Assembly: GCF_001650495.1 (NCBI RefSeq)
Contig: NZ_LWCS01000018.1
Span: 62,001-126,000 of the forward strand
Length of the DNA: 64,000 bases
Source of the DNA: Mycolicibacterium iranicum
Lineage (GTDB): Bacteria; Actinomycetota; Actinomycetes; Mycobacteriales; Mycobacteriaceae
Direction of reading: 5' to 3'
Numbering within the stretch: position 1 is the stretch's first letter; each line of letters opens with the position of its first letter. The translations under genes were made by a program, and so were the position numbers. Under the pieces are notes generated by a model. It was not told the origin of the DNA. It searched no databases and saw only the letters and a list, made by a program, of their open reading frames with translations. This document shows positions 51,594-60,104 of this stretch, in pieces.

Positions 51594-51613
51594 TAGACTG
51601 AATGCTCAGTCAA
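51594..51613. promoter_or_regulatory. TetR-type operator A (between potD and aminotransferase genes)
   Basis: TAGACTGAATGCTCAGTCAA holds perfect arms GACTGA and TCAGTC with a 4-bp spacer. It lies in the 92-bp divergent gap, 23 bp before the aminotransferase GTG. Two very similar copies occur at 54830-54849 and 60069-60088, each in a divergent gap of the same gene cluster, next to a TetR gene. Confidence 0.75.
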
Positions 51614-51636
51614 CCGATTCCAGCGGAGGTTTGGCT

Positions 51637-53091
51637 GTGTCAGTTTCGGCGACAGAACCAGGGTTGGCCACGATCGACGAGCTGATCGGTGCGCAGGAAC
51701 AGATATTCCTGCGGCGCCAGCCGCGGAGTACGGAATTGATCGCCGAAGCCGGCGCGCATCTCGCCGGCGGCGCCACCTCGAACTGGCAGATCGCCCAGCC
51801 GCAGGCGGTATGGATGAGCCACGGCAGCGGCTCGAAGGTCTACGACGTCGATGGCACCGAATACGTCGACATGCACGGCGGTTACGGCGCTTCGATCGCC
51901 GGACACGCGCACCCGGCGATCGTGGCGGCGGTCAGTGATCGCGTGCGGCGGGGCACGCATTTCGCGCAACCGACCGAGGACGCGATCTGGATCGCGGGCG
52001 AGTTGGCGCGCCGGTTCGACCTACCGCTGTGGCGGTTCGCCAACTCGGGTACCGAGGCGACGATGGATGCCGTCCATCTGGCACGAGCGTCGACCGGGCG
52101 CGATCTCATCATCAAGGTCGAGGGCTGCTATCACGGGCACCACGACTCGGTGCAGGTTTCGGTTCTGCCCGAGGCCGATGAGATCGGACCGCGCTCGGCG
52201 CCCCACGGCGTGCCCGGGAACTCCGGAATTCCAAGTGCCATAAGAGATCTGGTCGTCATCGTGCCGTTCAATGACCCCGACGCCGTGGCGCGCGCACTCC
52301 ATGACCATCGTGGCAGGGTGGCCGCGATGATCCTCGAGCCGATCATGATGAACGCCGGGATCATCCCGCCGGCCGACGGCTACCTCGCCGCAGTCCGTGA
52401 CCTCCTGCACGCTGACGGAGCCCTGCTGATCTACGACGAGGTCAAGACCGGCTTCACCACGGGGCCCGGCGGCGTCACCGCCCGCAGCGGTGTGACGCCT
52501 GACCTCGTCTGCCTCGCCAAGGCGCTCGGCGGCGGCATCTCGGTGGCCGCAATCGGAGGCACCCGAGACGTGATGGCGTTGATCGCCGACGGGCGCTACG
52601 AGCAGGTCGGGACGTTCAACGGCAACCCGCTGGCGATGGCGGCCACCCGCGCGACGCTGTCGGAGGTGCTGACGCCGCAGCGGTACGCACACCTGGACGC
52701 GATGTCTGCGCGGCTACGCGACGCGCTGGAGGTCACGGTCGCCGAGCACGGGTTCGGGTGGCACGTGGTGACCGCCGGCGCCAAGGGCTGTGTGACATTC
52801 CGGCGCGACCCGGTCCGGGAGTTCCGCGACTTCCTGGAGATCGACGCCCGATTGGGCCACTTGCACTGGCTTATGCAGCACAATGGTGGGGTATTTCTCC
52901 CACCCTGGGGCAAGGTAGAGCAATGGCTGTTGTCGGTGCAGCACACCAGCGAGGATGTCGACAGGTTCGCGTCGAACTTCGCTCGGTTTGCGACAGTGCT
53001 CTCGTCGCGGCCCGCCGCCGAACCCTCTTCGCGGCCCGCCGCGGTGCCCTCTTCGCGGCCCGCCGCGGTACCGATCGGCACGTCCCTCTGA
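51637..53091 (+). CDS. Class III PLP-dependent aminotransferase (GSAM-like)
   Basis: A 484-residue PLP enzyme of the glutamate-1-semialdehyde aminomutase-like branch of class III. Marks are [38 protein letters not shown] (PLP phosphate site), [26 protein letters not shown] and LAKALGGG (PLP lysine). True hemL normally sits with heme genes; here it lies in an amine catabolic cluster, so an aminotransferase role is more likely. The C-terminus carries three tandem repeats (residues about 456-479). GTG 51637 has an AGCGGAGG site. Confidence 0.88.
   Translation: MSVSATEPGLATIDELIGAQEQIFLRRQPRSTELIAEAGAHLAGGATSNWQIAQPQAVWMSHGSGSKVYDVDGTEYVDMHGGYGASIAGHAHPAIVAAVSDRVRRGTHFAQPTEDAIWIAGELARRFDLPLWRFANSGTEATMDAVHLARASTGRDLIIKVEGCYHGHHDSVQVSVLPEADEIGPRSAPHGVPGNSGIPSAIRDLVVIVPFNDPDAVARALHDHRGRVAAMILEPIMMNAGIIPPADGYLAAVRDLLHADGALLIYDEVKTGFTTGPGGVTARSGVTPDLVCLAKALGGGISVAAIGGTRDVMALIADGRYEQVGTFNGNPLAMAATRATLSEVLTPQRYAHLDAMSARLRDALEVTVAEHGFGWHVVTAGAKGCVTFRRDPVREFRDFLEIDARLGHLHWLMQHNGGVFLPPWGKVEQWLLSVQHTSEDVDRFASNFARFATVLSSRPAAEPSSRPAAVPSSRPAAVPIGTSL
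53002..53073 (+). repeat. 24-bp direct tandem repeat, three units, within the aminotransferase 3' end
   Basis: Units at 53002-53025, 53026-53049 and 53050-53073 each encode SSRPAA(E/V)P. Units 2 and 3 differ by two bases and unit 1 by a few more. The copy number changes the protein's C-terminus in frame by 8 residues. It lies just before the stop and the next gene's start. Confidence 0.92.
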
Positions 53092-53104
53092 GCGGCGGAT
53101 TCCC

Positions 53105-54178
53105 GTGACCGGCGGGGCGATCCGGCTGGACGGGCTCGCGAAATCCTTCGACGGAGTTCCTGCGGTGACGGGCATCGACCTCGAAATCCCTGGAGGGCAG
53201 TTCTATTCGCTGCTCGGTCCGTCGGGCTGTGGAAAGACGACCACGCTGCGGATGATCGCAGGGTTCGAGAAGCCCGATTCCGGGCGTATCGAACTCGACG
53301 GCCGCGACGTCGCTGGCGACCCGCCACACAAGCGGCCGGTCAACACCGTCTTCCAGACCTATGCGTTGTTTCCGTTCATGACGGTCGCCGAGAATGTTGC
53401 CTTCGGGCTCAAGTATCGAAAGGTTTCGCGGGAGGAGACCACGAAGCGGGTCGGCGAGGCACTCGAACTCGTCGACATGAGCTCCTACGCCAAACGCAAG
53501 CCGGCGCACCTGTCCGGCGGTCAGCAGCAACGCGTCGCACTGGCCCGGGCGCTCGTGCTGCGTCCCCGGGTGTTACTCCTCGACGAACCACTGGGCGCAC
53601 TGGATGCCAAGCTGCGCAAGCAACTTCAGCTCGAACTCCGTTCGATGCAACGCGATGTCGGCATCACGTTCGTCTACGTCACCCACGATCAGGAAGAGGC
53701 GCTCACGATGAGCGATCAGATCGCGGTGATGGCAGACGGGCGAATCGAACAGGTCGGGCCGCCCCAGGAGGTCTATTCCGCGCCGGCCACCACGTTCGTC
53801 GCGGGATTCCTGGGTGCGGCCAACATCTTCGACGCCGGTGTCCTGGAGGTGACCACCGCCGGCGGCCCACCTGCCGAGGGAGCTGCCATCGTCATCAGAC
53901 CCGAGCGCATCGCCGTCCAGGCAGGCGACGCGCCGATTGCCCCGGGGGTCAACGCCATCAAGGGAAACGTCAAACACATCGTCTACCTTGGTAATTGCAC
54001 ACAGGTGCACGTCGATGTCGGCGCGCCGTCGGACCTCGTCGTGGAGGTGCCGAACCTGTCCGGTCCACAGTCCGTCCCGCATCAGCCGGGCGATCAGGTC
54101 ACTTGTGTGTGCACCTACGACGCGGTGCGCGTGCTCGGTGTCAGCGCCTCGATGACGCCTTCACCGGTGCCAGGTTGA
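53105..54178 (+). CDS. potA: ABC transporter ATPase, spermidine/putrescine type (PotA-like)
   Basis: A 357-residue ATPase for the importer. Walker [11 protein letters not shown]-loop [12 protein letters not shown], signature [15 protein letters not shown], Walker [12 protein letters not shown] and H-loop [10 protein letters not shown] are all intact. The C-terminal TOBE-type domain ([10 protein letters not shown]) is typical of PotA. GTG 53105 lies 13 bp after the aminotransferase stop. The other importer genes are divergent. The 3' end overlaps the TetR gene by 38 bp. Confidence 0.95.
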   Translation: MTGGAIRLDGLAKSFDGVPAVTGIDLEIPGGQFYSLLGPSGCGKTTTLRMIAGFEKPDSGRIELDGRDVAGDPPHKRPVNTVFQTYALFPFMTVAENVAFGLKYRKVSREETTKRVGEALELVDMSSYAKRKPAHLSGGQQQRVALARALVLRPRVLLLDEPLGALDAKLRKQLQLELRSMQRDVGITFVYVTHDQEEALTMSDQIAVMADGRIEQVGPPQEVYSAPATTFVAGFLGAANIFDAGVLEVTTAGGPPAEGAAIVIRPERIAVQAGDAPIAPGVNAIKGNVKHIVYLGNCTQVHVDVGAPSDLVVEVPNLSGPQSVPHQPGDQVTCVCTYDAVRVLGVSASMTPSPVPG

Positions 54179-54770
54179 GCTCGCGCTCGGCGAACCGCAT
54201 CGCGATGTCGTAGGCGACATCGGAATCGACTTCGGGGTCGTCGAGTGCCACCTGGATCGAGAGACCGTCGAGGAGCGCGGCGAACTCCATCGCGAACAGG
54301 CGCACATCCACCTTGCGTTTGTCGACATCGGGTGACACGGCGTCGACGATCATCGTGCGCCAACGCGCGTCCAGTTCCACCCGTCCGGCCTTGATCTCGT
54401 CGTGCCGAAAAGCCTGCGCCCACAGGTCGAACCACAGCCCCCACGCGCCGGGGATCTCGTCTTTGCCCTCGGGCACACACGTCCACCGGATCAGCAGCGA
54501 CAGCCGTTCGCGCAGCGAGGGAGTCTCGGCAAGCATGTTCTCGGCTGCCTCGTAGAACGATTCCTCGGAATGACGCAGCGCATCGACGAGAAGCCGATCG
54601 CGGGTGCCGAAGTAGTAGATGACGAGCGCGGAGCTGACGCCCGCGCGCTTGGCGACATCGGCGATGCGGGTCTCGCCGAAGCCGCGTTCGCAGATCAGCT
54701 CCGCTGCGGCGCGAAGCATGTCGACGCGCCTTCCCTCGTTCTGCTCAGTCGCGGGTGCGGGCTCAGCCAT
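54141..54770 (-). CDS. TetR-family regulator, likely controller of the amine cluster
   Basis: A 209-residue repressor with a BetI-like look. The DNA-binding part reads [36 protein letters not shown], in which ALVIYYF is the recognition helix. The ligand part includes [19 protein letters not shown] 54770 follows GGAGGGG; a longer start at 54824 would cover the ribosome site. It is the only regulator in the cluster, and its own divergent promoter carries one of the three GACTGA repeats. Confidence 0.92.
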   Translation of the reverse strand: MAEPAPATEQNEGRRVDMLRAAAELICERGFGETRIADVAKRAGVSSALVIYYFGTRDRLLVDALRHSEESFYEAAENMLAETPSLRERLSLLIRWTCVPEGKDEIPGAWGLWFDLWAQAFRHDEIKAGRVELDARWRTMIVDAVSPDVDKRKVDVRLFAMEFAALLDGLSIQVALDDPEVDSDVAYDIAMRFAERELNLAPVKASSRR

Positions 54771-54829
54771 CGTCTCCGTGCTCCCCTCCAAGTAGCGTCG
54801 CTGCTCTTGTCTGCAGCCTAACACTTGGT

Positions 54830-54849
54830 TAGATTGAACAGTCAGTCAA
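54830..54849. promoter_or_regulatory. TetR-type operator B (between tetR and FAD amine oxidoreductase genes)
   Basis: TAGATTGAACAGTCAGTCAA has arms GATTGA and TCAGTC with a 4-bp spacer; it differs from operator A at one arm base. It lies 19 bp before the oxidoreductase ATG and 59 bp before the TetR ATG, well placed for autoregulation. Confidence 0.75.
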
Positions 54850-54868
54850 ACCCAGTGAAGAGGTTGCC

Positions 54869-56488
54869 ATGGCGAACACCTACGACGCCCTCGTGATCGG
54901 CGGCGGTCACAACGGCTTGGTCTCTGCGGCGTATCTGGCCCGCTCCGGCGCGAGAACCCTGGTGCTGGAATCGCGGAACTCACTCGGCGGCGCCGCCACC
55001 ACCGAGGCACCCTGGGACGACGCGCCGCACCTCCGCGTCACGCGGCTGTCCTACGTGATGAGCCTCATGCCCCCGACGATCGTCCGCGAGCTGAGCCTGG
55101 AACGGCACGGGTACAAGGTGCATCCCATGGGGCCGTACTACCAGGCCTTCCCCGAAGGTGGGTCCCTGACGATCCACGAAGACGACCCGGCCCGGACCTA
55201 TGAACAGCTCGCGAAGTTCTCCAAGAAAGACGCCGACGCCTGGCCGAAGTGGAACAGCTGGCTCGAAGGCATCGCCGACGTGATGGGCCCACTGCTGACC
55301 CAGGTGCCGCCGAACATCGGCTCGCGCAATCCCTCGGATCTGCTGGCGCTGGCCAAACTGGGCTGGAGCCAACGCGGCACGACGACCAGGATGATGGGCG
55401 ACATCACCCGGTTGTTGACGATGAGCATCGCCGATCTGCTCGACGACTGGTTCGAATCACCTCAGATCAAGGGCGCCCTTGCGGTCAACGGCGTCATCGG
55501 CACGTGGGCCGGTCCGTACGAACCGGGTACCGCCTACGTCATGGCGCACCACTCGATCGGCGACGTCGGCGACGGTCAGCTCGGCAGCTGGGGTTATCCC
55601 GAGGGCGGCATGGGCGCGGTGTCCGAGGCGATCGCCAGGTCGGCACGATCGTTCGGCGCAGAGATCCGCACCAAAGCCCGGGTTTCCCAACTGATCGTGC
55701 GCGGCGGGGAGGTTCGCGGTGCGGTGCTCAACACCGGTGAGGAGATACACGCGCCGCTGGTCGTCACCACTCTGCATCCGAAAATTGCCTTCCTCGACCA
55801 TGTTCCACGTCACGAACTTCCGGATACCTTTGTCAGTGACATACAGCATTTCAAGACTCGAAGCGGCGTCGTCAAGATCAACCTCGCGCTCGCCGAGCTG
55901 CCGAACTTCACCGCGGACCCGAGCTCCGGCCAGGCCGAACACCACACCGGTTCGGTCGAGATGGCGCCGACCATGGAGTACATCGAGGCGGCTTTCCAGG
56001 ATGCCCGCGTCGGCAGGCCGGCACTGATGCCGTTCAGTGACGGCGTCATTCCCACGACCCTGGACAAGACACTGAATCCCGATGGCACGCACATCATGTC
56101 GCTTTTCACACAGTGGGTGCCTGCCGAATGGGCCGATGCCCCGCACGCCGAGGAGCTCGACGCCTACACCGACCGCTTGATCGACCTCTACGACCAGGTC
56201 GCACCGGGCTTCAAGTCCTCCATCCTGCACCGCGACGTCGTCGGGCCGTATGAGATGGAGCAGGAGTACGGTCTGATCGGCGGCAACATCTTCCACGGCG
56301 AGCTGTCGCTCGACCAGCTGTTCCACATGCGTCCCGCACCGGGTTACGCCGACTACCGGACCCCCATTTCCGGTCTGTACAACGGCAGTTCGGGCACGCA
56401 CGCCGGCGGCGGAGTGTGCGGTATCCCAGGGTGGCAGGCAGCGAGGGCGGCGCTGGCGGACGGCAAGAAGCGCTTCCGGAAGCGATGA
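54869..56488 (+). CDS. FAD/NAD(P)-binding amine oxidoreductase (phytoene-desaturase-like)
   Basis: A 539-residue flavoprotein. The dinucleotide motif VIGGGHNGLVSAAYLARSGA starts near residue 9, with LVLESRNSLGGAATTE after it. The C-terminal PISGLYNGSSGTHAGGGVCG region gives the second FAD-binding part. It belongs to the CrtI-like amine oxidase group; the sequence length suits it. The true substrate is unknown; context suggests a small amine rather than a carotenoid. The stop lies within the shared GATGAGCGCT motif, 28 bp before the next gene. Confidence 0.88.
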   Translation: MANTYDALVIGGGHNGLVSAAYLARSGARTLVLESRNSLGGAATTEAPWDDAPHLRVTRLSYVMSLMPPTIVRELSLERHGYKVHPMGPYYQAFPEGGSLTIHEDDPARTYEQLAKFSKKDADAWPKWNSWLEGIADVMGPLLTQVPPNIGSRNPSDLLALAKLGWSQRGTTTRMMGDITRLLTMSIADLLDDWFESPQIKGALAVNGVIGTWAGPYEPGTAYVMAHHSIGDVGDGQLGSWGYPEGGMGAVSEAIARSARSFGAEIRTKARVSQLIVRGGEVRGAVLNTGEEIHAPLVVTTLHPKIAFLDHVPRHELPDTFVSDIQHFKTRSGVVKINLALAELPNFTADPSSGQAEHHTGSVEMAPTMEYIEAAFQDARVGRPALMPFSDGVIPTTLDKTLNPDGTHIMSLFTQWVPAEWADAPHAEELDAYTDRLIDLYDQVAPGFKSSILHRDVVGPYEMEQEYGLIGGNIFHGELSLDQLFHMRPAPGYADYRTPISGLYNGSSGTHAGGGVCGIPGWQAARAALADGKKRFRKR

Positions 56489-56503
56489 GCGCTCGCGCGA
56501 AGA
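56484..56503 (+). repeat. Dispersed junction motif, copy shared with the glnX/glnH repeat
   Basis: GATGAGCGCTCGCGCGAAGA matches the glnX/glnH repeat unit (minus strand) at 19 of 20 bases. In both places it begins at the stop codon of the upstream gene and precedes the next ATG. The tail AGAGCAGAGG may serve as the ribosome site for the acyl-CoA synthetase gene. Confidence 0.6.
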
Positions 56504-56516
56504 GCAGAGGGCGGCG

Positions 56517-58508
56517 ATGACTGATCGTCGGGCCGCCGTCGCGGCGATGCTGGGGGCGCGCTCGGTCGCCGTCGTCGGTGCCAGCCCGCGGGAAGGCAGC
56601 TTCGGTGAACGGATGGTCATCGAGGCGGCGCGGGGGAGCGCGCGGGTGCATCTGGTCAACCCGCGCTACGACGTGATCCACGGAAGGCGTTGTCTGCAGT
56701 CCATTTCCGATATCGACGACCAGGTCGACCTGGTCCTCCTCGGCGTGCCTGACACAGCTCTGCTCGACCAACTGAAGGCGGCCGCTGGTGCCGGTGCCCG
56801 CTCGGCAGTGCTGTTCGGCTCGGCTCATGGACTGCGCGACGAGGTACGGGATCTGGCTCTGAGCGCCGGAATGGCGTTGTGCGGCGCGGGATGCATGGGT
56901 TTCGTCAACGCGGCCAACGGAGTCCGCGCCCTGGGTTATCTCGAGCCGGATCCGCTGCCGGAAGGCACGATCAGTCTCATCACTCATTCCGGCTCGGCCT
57001 TCTCCACGCTGCTGCGCGCCAACCGCGGCTTCGGGTTCCGCCTCGCGGTCTCCTCGGGTCAAGAGCTGGTCACCGACACTGCCGACTACATCGACTATGC
57101 GCTCGACGATCCCGGCACGCGGATCATCGCGCTGCTGCTGGAGACGCCGAGATCGCTTCCGCGTCTCAAGCGTGCGCTGCTGCGAGCGGCCGAGAAGGGC
57201 GTCCCCGTGGTGATCTTGACGGTCGGCGGCACACCGCGGGGCAGGGCGATGGTGGCCGCCCATTCGGGTGCACTCGCGGGTGAGAGCGCGGCCTGGCAGG
57301 CATTGTGTGCATCACTCGGTGCAGTGCACGTCAGCGATATGGCCGAATTGGCCGATACGCTCGAGATCTTCGCAGCAGGCCGGAGATCCCGCGGCGGCAG
57401 GATCGCCACCGTCCACGACTCCGGTGCCGAGCGCGCACTGACCGCCGATGTAGCACACGAACTCGGCTTGGACTTCGCGCCGCTGTCGGAGGTCACGCTG
57501 AGGACGATCGGGAAACATCTCGACGACGGCCTGGCCGCCACCAACCCTCTCGACGTGTGGGGAACCGGCGCCGACACTCGCGACCTTTTCGGCGCATGTC
57601 TGCGCGCTATCAGCGACGACGCCGCGGTGGCGGTAACGGCGCTGGCGGTGGATCTGGTCGAGGAATTCGATGGCGACACCGCCTACGCGGATGCCATCCT
57701 GGACGTGGCCGAGGACACCGACGCCCCGCTGGCCGTGCTGGCGTCGGTCCCGTCGGCCATCGATCGCGACGTTGCCAAGCAGTTGCGGGACAACGGGGTA
57801 CCGGTACTCGAAGGCGTTCGCAGTGGTCTTGCTGCGATGGGTCATCTGGCGCTGTGGCCGCTGCCTATCGACACGCCCGACCATCAGCCGCGGCCCACCT
57901 CGGCGACGGGATTCGACCTTTTGGCGCATTACGGGATCCCGGTCACCGAGACCCGCGGCGTATCCGGAGTCGAAGAGGCCGTGGCCGCGGCAAGGGTCAT
58001 TGGATACCCGGTGGTTCTGAAAACGGCTGCTGCAGAGCACAAGAGCGATGTCGGCGGGGTCGTCCTCGGCATCTCAGACGCGCAAGCGCTGCGACAGGCT
58101 TATGAGACGGTGAGCCACCTCGGCCCCGACGTCACCGTCTCGGCGATGGCTCAACCGGGCGTCGAGGTGTCCGTCGGCTTCATCCGCGACGAGGCATTCG
58201 GTCCGCTCGTGGTAGTCGCCGCCGGCGGCACCATGGTGGAACTGCTCGCCGACCGCGCCATCGCCTGCCCGCCGCTATCGCGGATCAGGGCAACAGAACT
58301 CGTCGATTCGCTGCGGATCCGTCCGCTCCTGGAAGGCTGGCGTGGTGCACCGCCGTCCGACGTCGAGGCGCTCATCGACGTCGTCGTCGCGTTCGGGCAC
58401 ATGGCGGTCGACCTCGCCTGCACCTACGACGCCGTGGAGGCCAACCCGGTCATCGTGTCACCGCGCGGCGCGGTGGCCGTGGATGTCCTGACTCAGAAGA
58501 TCACGTAG
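56517..58508 (+). CDS. NDP-forming acyl-CoA synthetase (acetyl-CoA synthetase-like)
   Basis: A 663-residue single-chain acyl-CoA synthetase. The CoA-binding domain starts SVAVVGASPREGSFGERMVIEA. The succinyl-CoA-ligase-like part has GCMGFVNAANG, LITHSGSAFSTLL and AAHSGALAG (phospho-His loop), and the C-terminal ATP-grasp domain has IGYPVVLKTAAAEHKSDVGGVVLG. It converts an acid to its CoA thioester using ATP. It follows the FAD oxidoreductase gene and shares its operon. Substrate not evident. Confidence 0.92.
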   Translation: MTDRRAAVAAMLGARSVAVVGASPREGSFGERMVIEAARGSARVHLVNPRYDVIHGRRCLQSISDIDDQVDLVLLGVPDTALLDQLKAAAGAGARSAVLFGSAHGLRDEVRDLALSAGMALCGAGCMGFVNAANGVRALGYLEPDPLPEGTISLITHSGSAFSTLLRANRGFGFRLAVSSGQELVTDTADYIDYALDDPGTRIIALLLETPRSLPRLKRALLRAAEKGVPVVILTVGGTPRGRAMVAAHSGALAGESAAWQALCASLGAVHVSDMAELADTLEIFAAGRRSRGGRIATVHDSGAERALTADVAHELGLDFAPLSEVTLRTIGKHLDDGLAATNPLDVWGTGADTRDLFGACLRAISDDAAVAVTALAVDLVEEFDGDTAYADAILDVAEDTDAPLAVLASVPSAIDRDVAKQLRDNGVPVLEGVRSGLAAMGHLALWPLPIDTPDHQPRPTSATGFDLLAHYGIPVTETRGVSGVEEAVAAARVIGYPVVLKTAAAEHKSDVGGVVLGISDAQALRQAYETVSHLGPDVTVSAMAQPGVEVSVGFIRDEAFGPLVVVAAGGTMVELLADRAIACPPLSRIRATELVDSLRIRPLLEGWRGAPPSDVEALIDVVVAFGHMAVDLACTYDAVEANPVIVSPRGAVAVDVLTQKIT

Positions 58509-58843
58509 ACCTTGCGCAGAGTCTCGTGGATGACCCACGTTCCGGACCACCCGAGCGGGAAGACCGCGATGTCACCGGCATTCACATCCAGGGGTTCGCC
58601 ACCGTCGGGGGTGACCGTCATCCGGCCCGAGAGCACGTAGATGACCTCGTTCTCCTCCTGCTTCCAATACGAGGGGCCTGGGGTGACCTGCCAGATGCCC
58701 GCAGACTTGGCGCCGTCGACCCACAGCTCGAGCCCGTGGACGGCCATCGGTTCACCCGTGGCTTCCGCGAGCTGTCCCCAATCCTCCAGTTCGGCGTCGG
58801 CGGCACTGGGCAGCAGCGAGGTGAGGACGGTGGGGGTGGTCAT
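58493..58843 (-). CDS. Cupin-domain protein (DUF861-like)
   Basis: A 116-residue single-domain cupin. Marks are GIWQVTPGPSYWKQEENEVIYVLSGRMTVTPDGG and a GDIAVFPLGWSGTWVIHE end, typical of the EutQ/ureidoglycine-like cupin family. Metal ligands are only partly conserved (E in the first motif, no His pair). It starts 2 bp after the FAD oxidase stop in the same operon, so it may handle the oxidase's product. The 3' end overlaps the acyl-CoA synthetase gene by 16 bp. Confidence 0.85.
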   Translation of the reverse strand: MTTPTVLTSLLPSAADAELEDWGQLAEATGEPMAVHGLELWVDGAKSAGIWQVTPGPSYWKQEENEVIYVLSGRMTVTPDGGEPLDVNAGDIAVFPLGWSGTWVIHETLRKVYVIF

Positions 58844-58845
58844 CG

Positions 58846-60051
58846 TCAGATCCTTTCGTAGGCCTTGTCCGGGAAGGGCAGTGAGATCGGTTCGGGTGCA
58901 ACGCGGCTGGTGCCGTCAGCGTCGAACCGGTCCAGCCCGAGGTCGGTGAGATCGAGCCACTCGCACACACCGGTCGTCGTCAGGTCCGCGGCGACCTGCG
59001 CGACCGCCGGTCCCCACATCATGCCGTGACCGGCGGCGCACGCGACGACGGTGCCGTCGATCGGCCCGTCCCCGGTCAGCAGAGGGCCGAGGATCGGCAG
59101 GTGATCGGGGGTGTAGTCGATCGTCGCGGCCCACGTGCGCCGCAGTCCGAGGCCTGTGACGGCCGGGAACAGGGACTCGATTCTCGGCAACACGGCATGG
59201 TAGTAGGCGTTGTCGAAATCCTGTGCCACACCGGGCTTCTCTTCGGGATTGCTCATGCCCCACAGCAGCCCGCCCGCTTCGCCGGGGCGCCAGTAGATCC
59301 CCGACGACACGTCGAACACCATCGGCAGCTCGTGGATGTCGACATCCAGCGGCGCCGTCACCACCACTTGATGCCGGGCACCACCCGCGGGGATCCTCGC
59401 ACCGGCGCGGGCGCCGACGTCCGCGAGTTGCGGCCCGCCGGTGAGGACGACGCGGTCGGTGTCGATGGGGCCCTCGGAGGTGTCCACGCCGACGACACGG
59501 CCGCCGGATGTCCGCAGGCCGGTGAATGCGCACCGTTCACGCACGTCGACGCCGACGGCGGTGAGTGCCGCGGTGTAGGCCAGCACGTTGCGGGGTGCGT
59601 CGATGTATCCGTCGCCCGGCGCGTATGACGCCCCGCGGGTGACGCCGCGCGCCAGACCTGTTCTACGACTGTCGATGTCATCGCTGGACCACCACTCGAC
59701 GTCCAGGCCGAGTGATTTCTGGAGGGCGATGCGGTCGTGGGCTTGGGTCACCTCGTCGTCGGTGAAGCACGGCATCAGGTAGCCCTGCCGCACGAACCCG
59801 CAGTCGAGTGGGAACCGGTCACCGCTGTGGGCGTAGAACTCCTGGCTGCGGAGCCCGAGCCGGATGGCCGTCTCGGTGCCGCCCTGGGCGCGCACCATGC
59901 CTGCGGCGCGGCTACTCGCGCCGTCACCGAGCGTGCTCGCCTCGACGAGTACGACGTCTAGGTCGCCTTTCTCGGCGAGCAGCACGGCTGTCCACGCCCC
60001 GACCGTCCCACCGCCCACCACCACGACGTCGGCGTTGTGGAAGCTGGTCAT
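58846..60051 (-). CDS. FAD-dependent amino acid/amine oxidase (DadA/sarcosine oxidase-like)
   Basis: A 401-residue DAO-family flavoprotein. The FAD motif VVVGGGTVGAWTAVLLAEKG starts near residue 9, followed by LVEASTLGDGASSRAAGMV. The C-terminal GLRRTWAATIDYTPDHLPILG and AAGHGMMWGP match the dadA/soxB group, which oxidises N-methyl or D-amino acids. ATG 60051 is preferred over 60069, which lies against the operator. It and the cupin form a two-gene operon, divergent from the acyl-CoA dehydrogenase gene. Confidence 0.9.
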   Translation of the reverse strand: MTSFHNADVVVVGGGTVGAWTAVLLAEKGDLDVVLVEASTLGDGASSRAAGMVRAQGGTETAIRLGLRSQEFYAHSGDRFPLDCGFVRQGYLMPCFTDDEVTQAHDRIALQKSLGLDVEWWSSDDIDSRRTGLARGVTRGASYAPGDGYIDAPRNVLAYTAALTAVGVDVRERCAFTGLRTSGGRVVGVDTSEGPIDTDRVVLTGGPQLADVGARAGARIPAGGARHQVVVTAPLDVDIHELPMVFDVSSGIYWRPGEAGGLLWGMSNPEEKPGVAQDFDNAYYHAVLPRIESLFPAVTGLGLRRTWAATIDYTPDHLPILGPLLTGDGPIDGTVVACAAGHGMMWGPAVAQVAADLTTTGVCEWLDLTDLGLDRFDADGTSRVAPEPISLPFPDKAYERI

Positions 60052-60068
60052 AATACGAAACGCTGACA

Positions 60069-60088
60069 TAGACTGAACGCTCAGTCAA
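60069..60088. promoter_or_regulatory. TetR-type operator C (between FAD oxidase and acyl-CoA dehydrogenase genes)
   Basis: TAGACTGAACGCTCAGTCAA differs from operator A at only one position. Its arms GACTGA/TCAGTC are perfect. It lies 16 bp before the dehydrogenase ATG and 17 bp before the oxidase ATG, so a bound repressor would block both. Confidence 0.75.
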
Positions 60089-60104
60089 GAGGAGGGGCGT
60101 CCGC

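Noticed and set aside
51637..53091. hemL (glutamate-1-semialdehyde aminomutase)
   Set aside because: The family resemblance is real, but no heme genes are nearby and the gene is part of an operator-linked amine cluster, so a different aminotransferase role is more likely.
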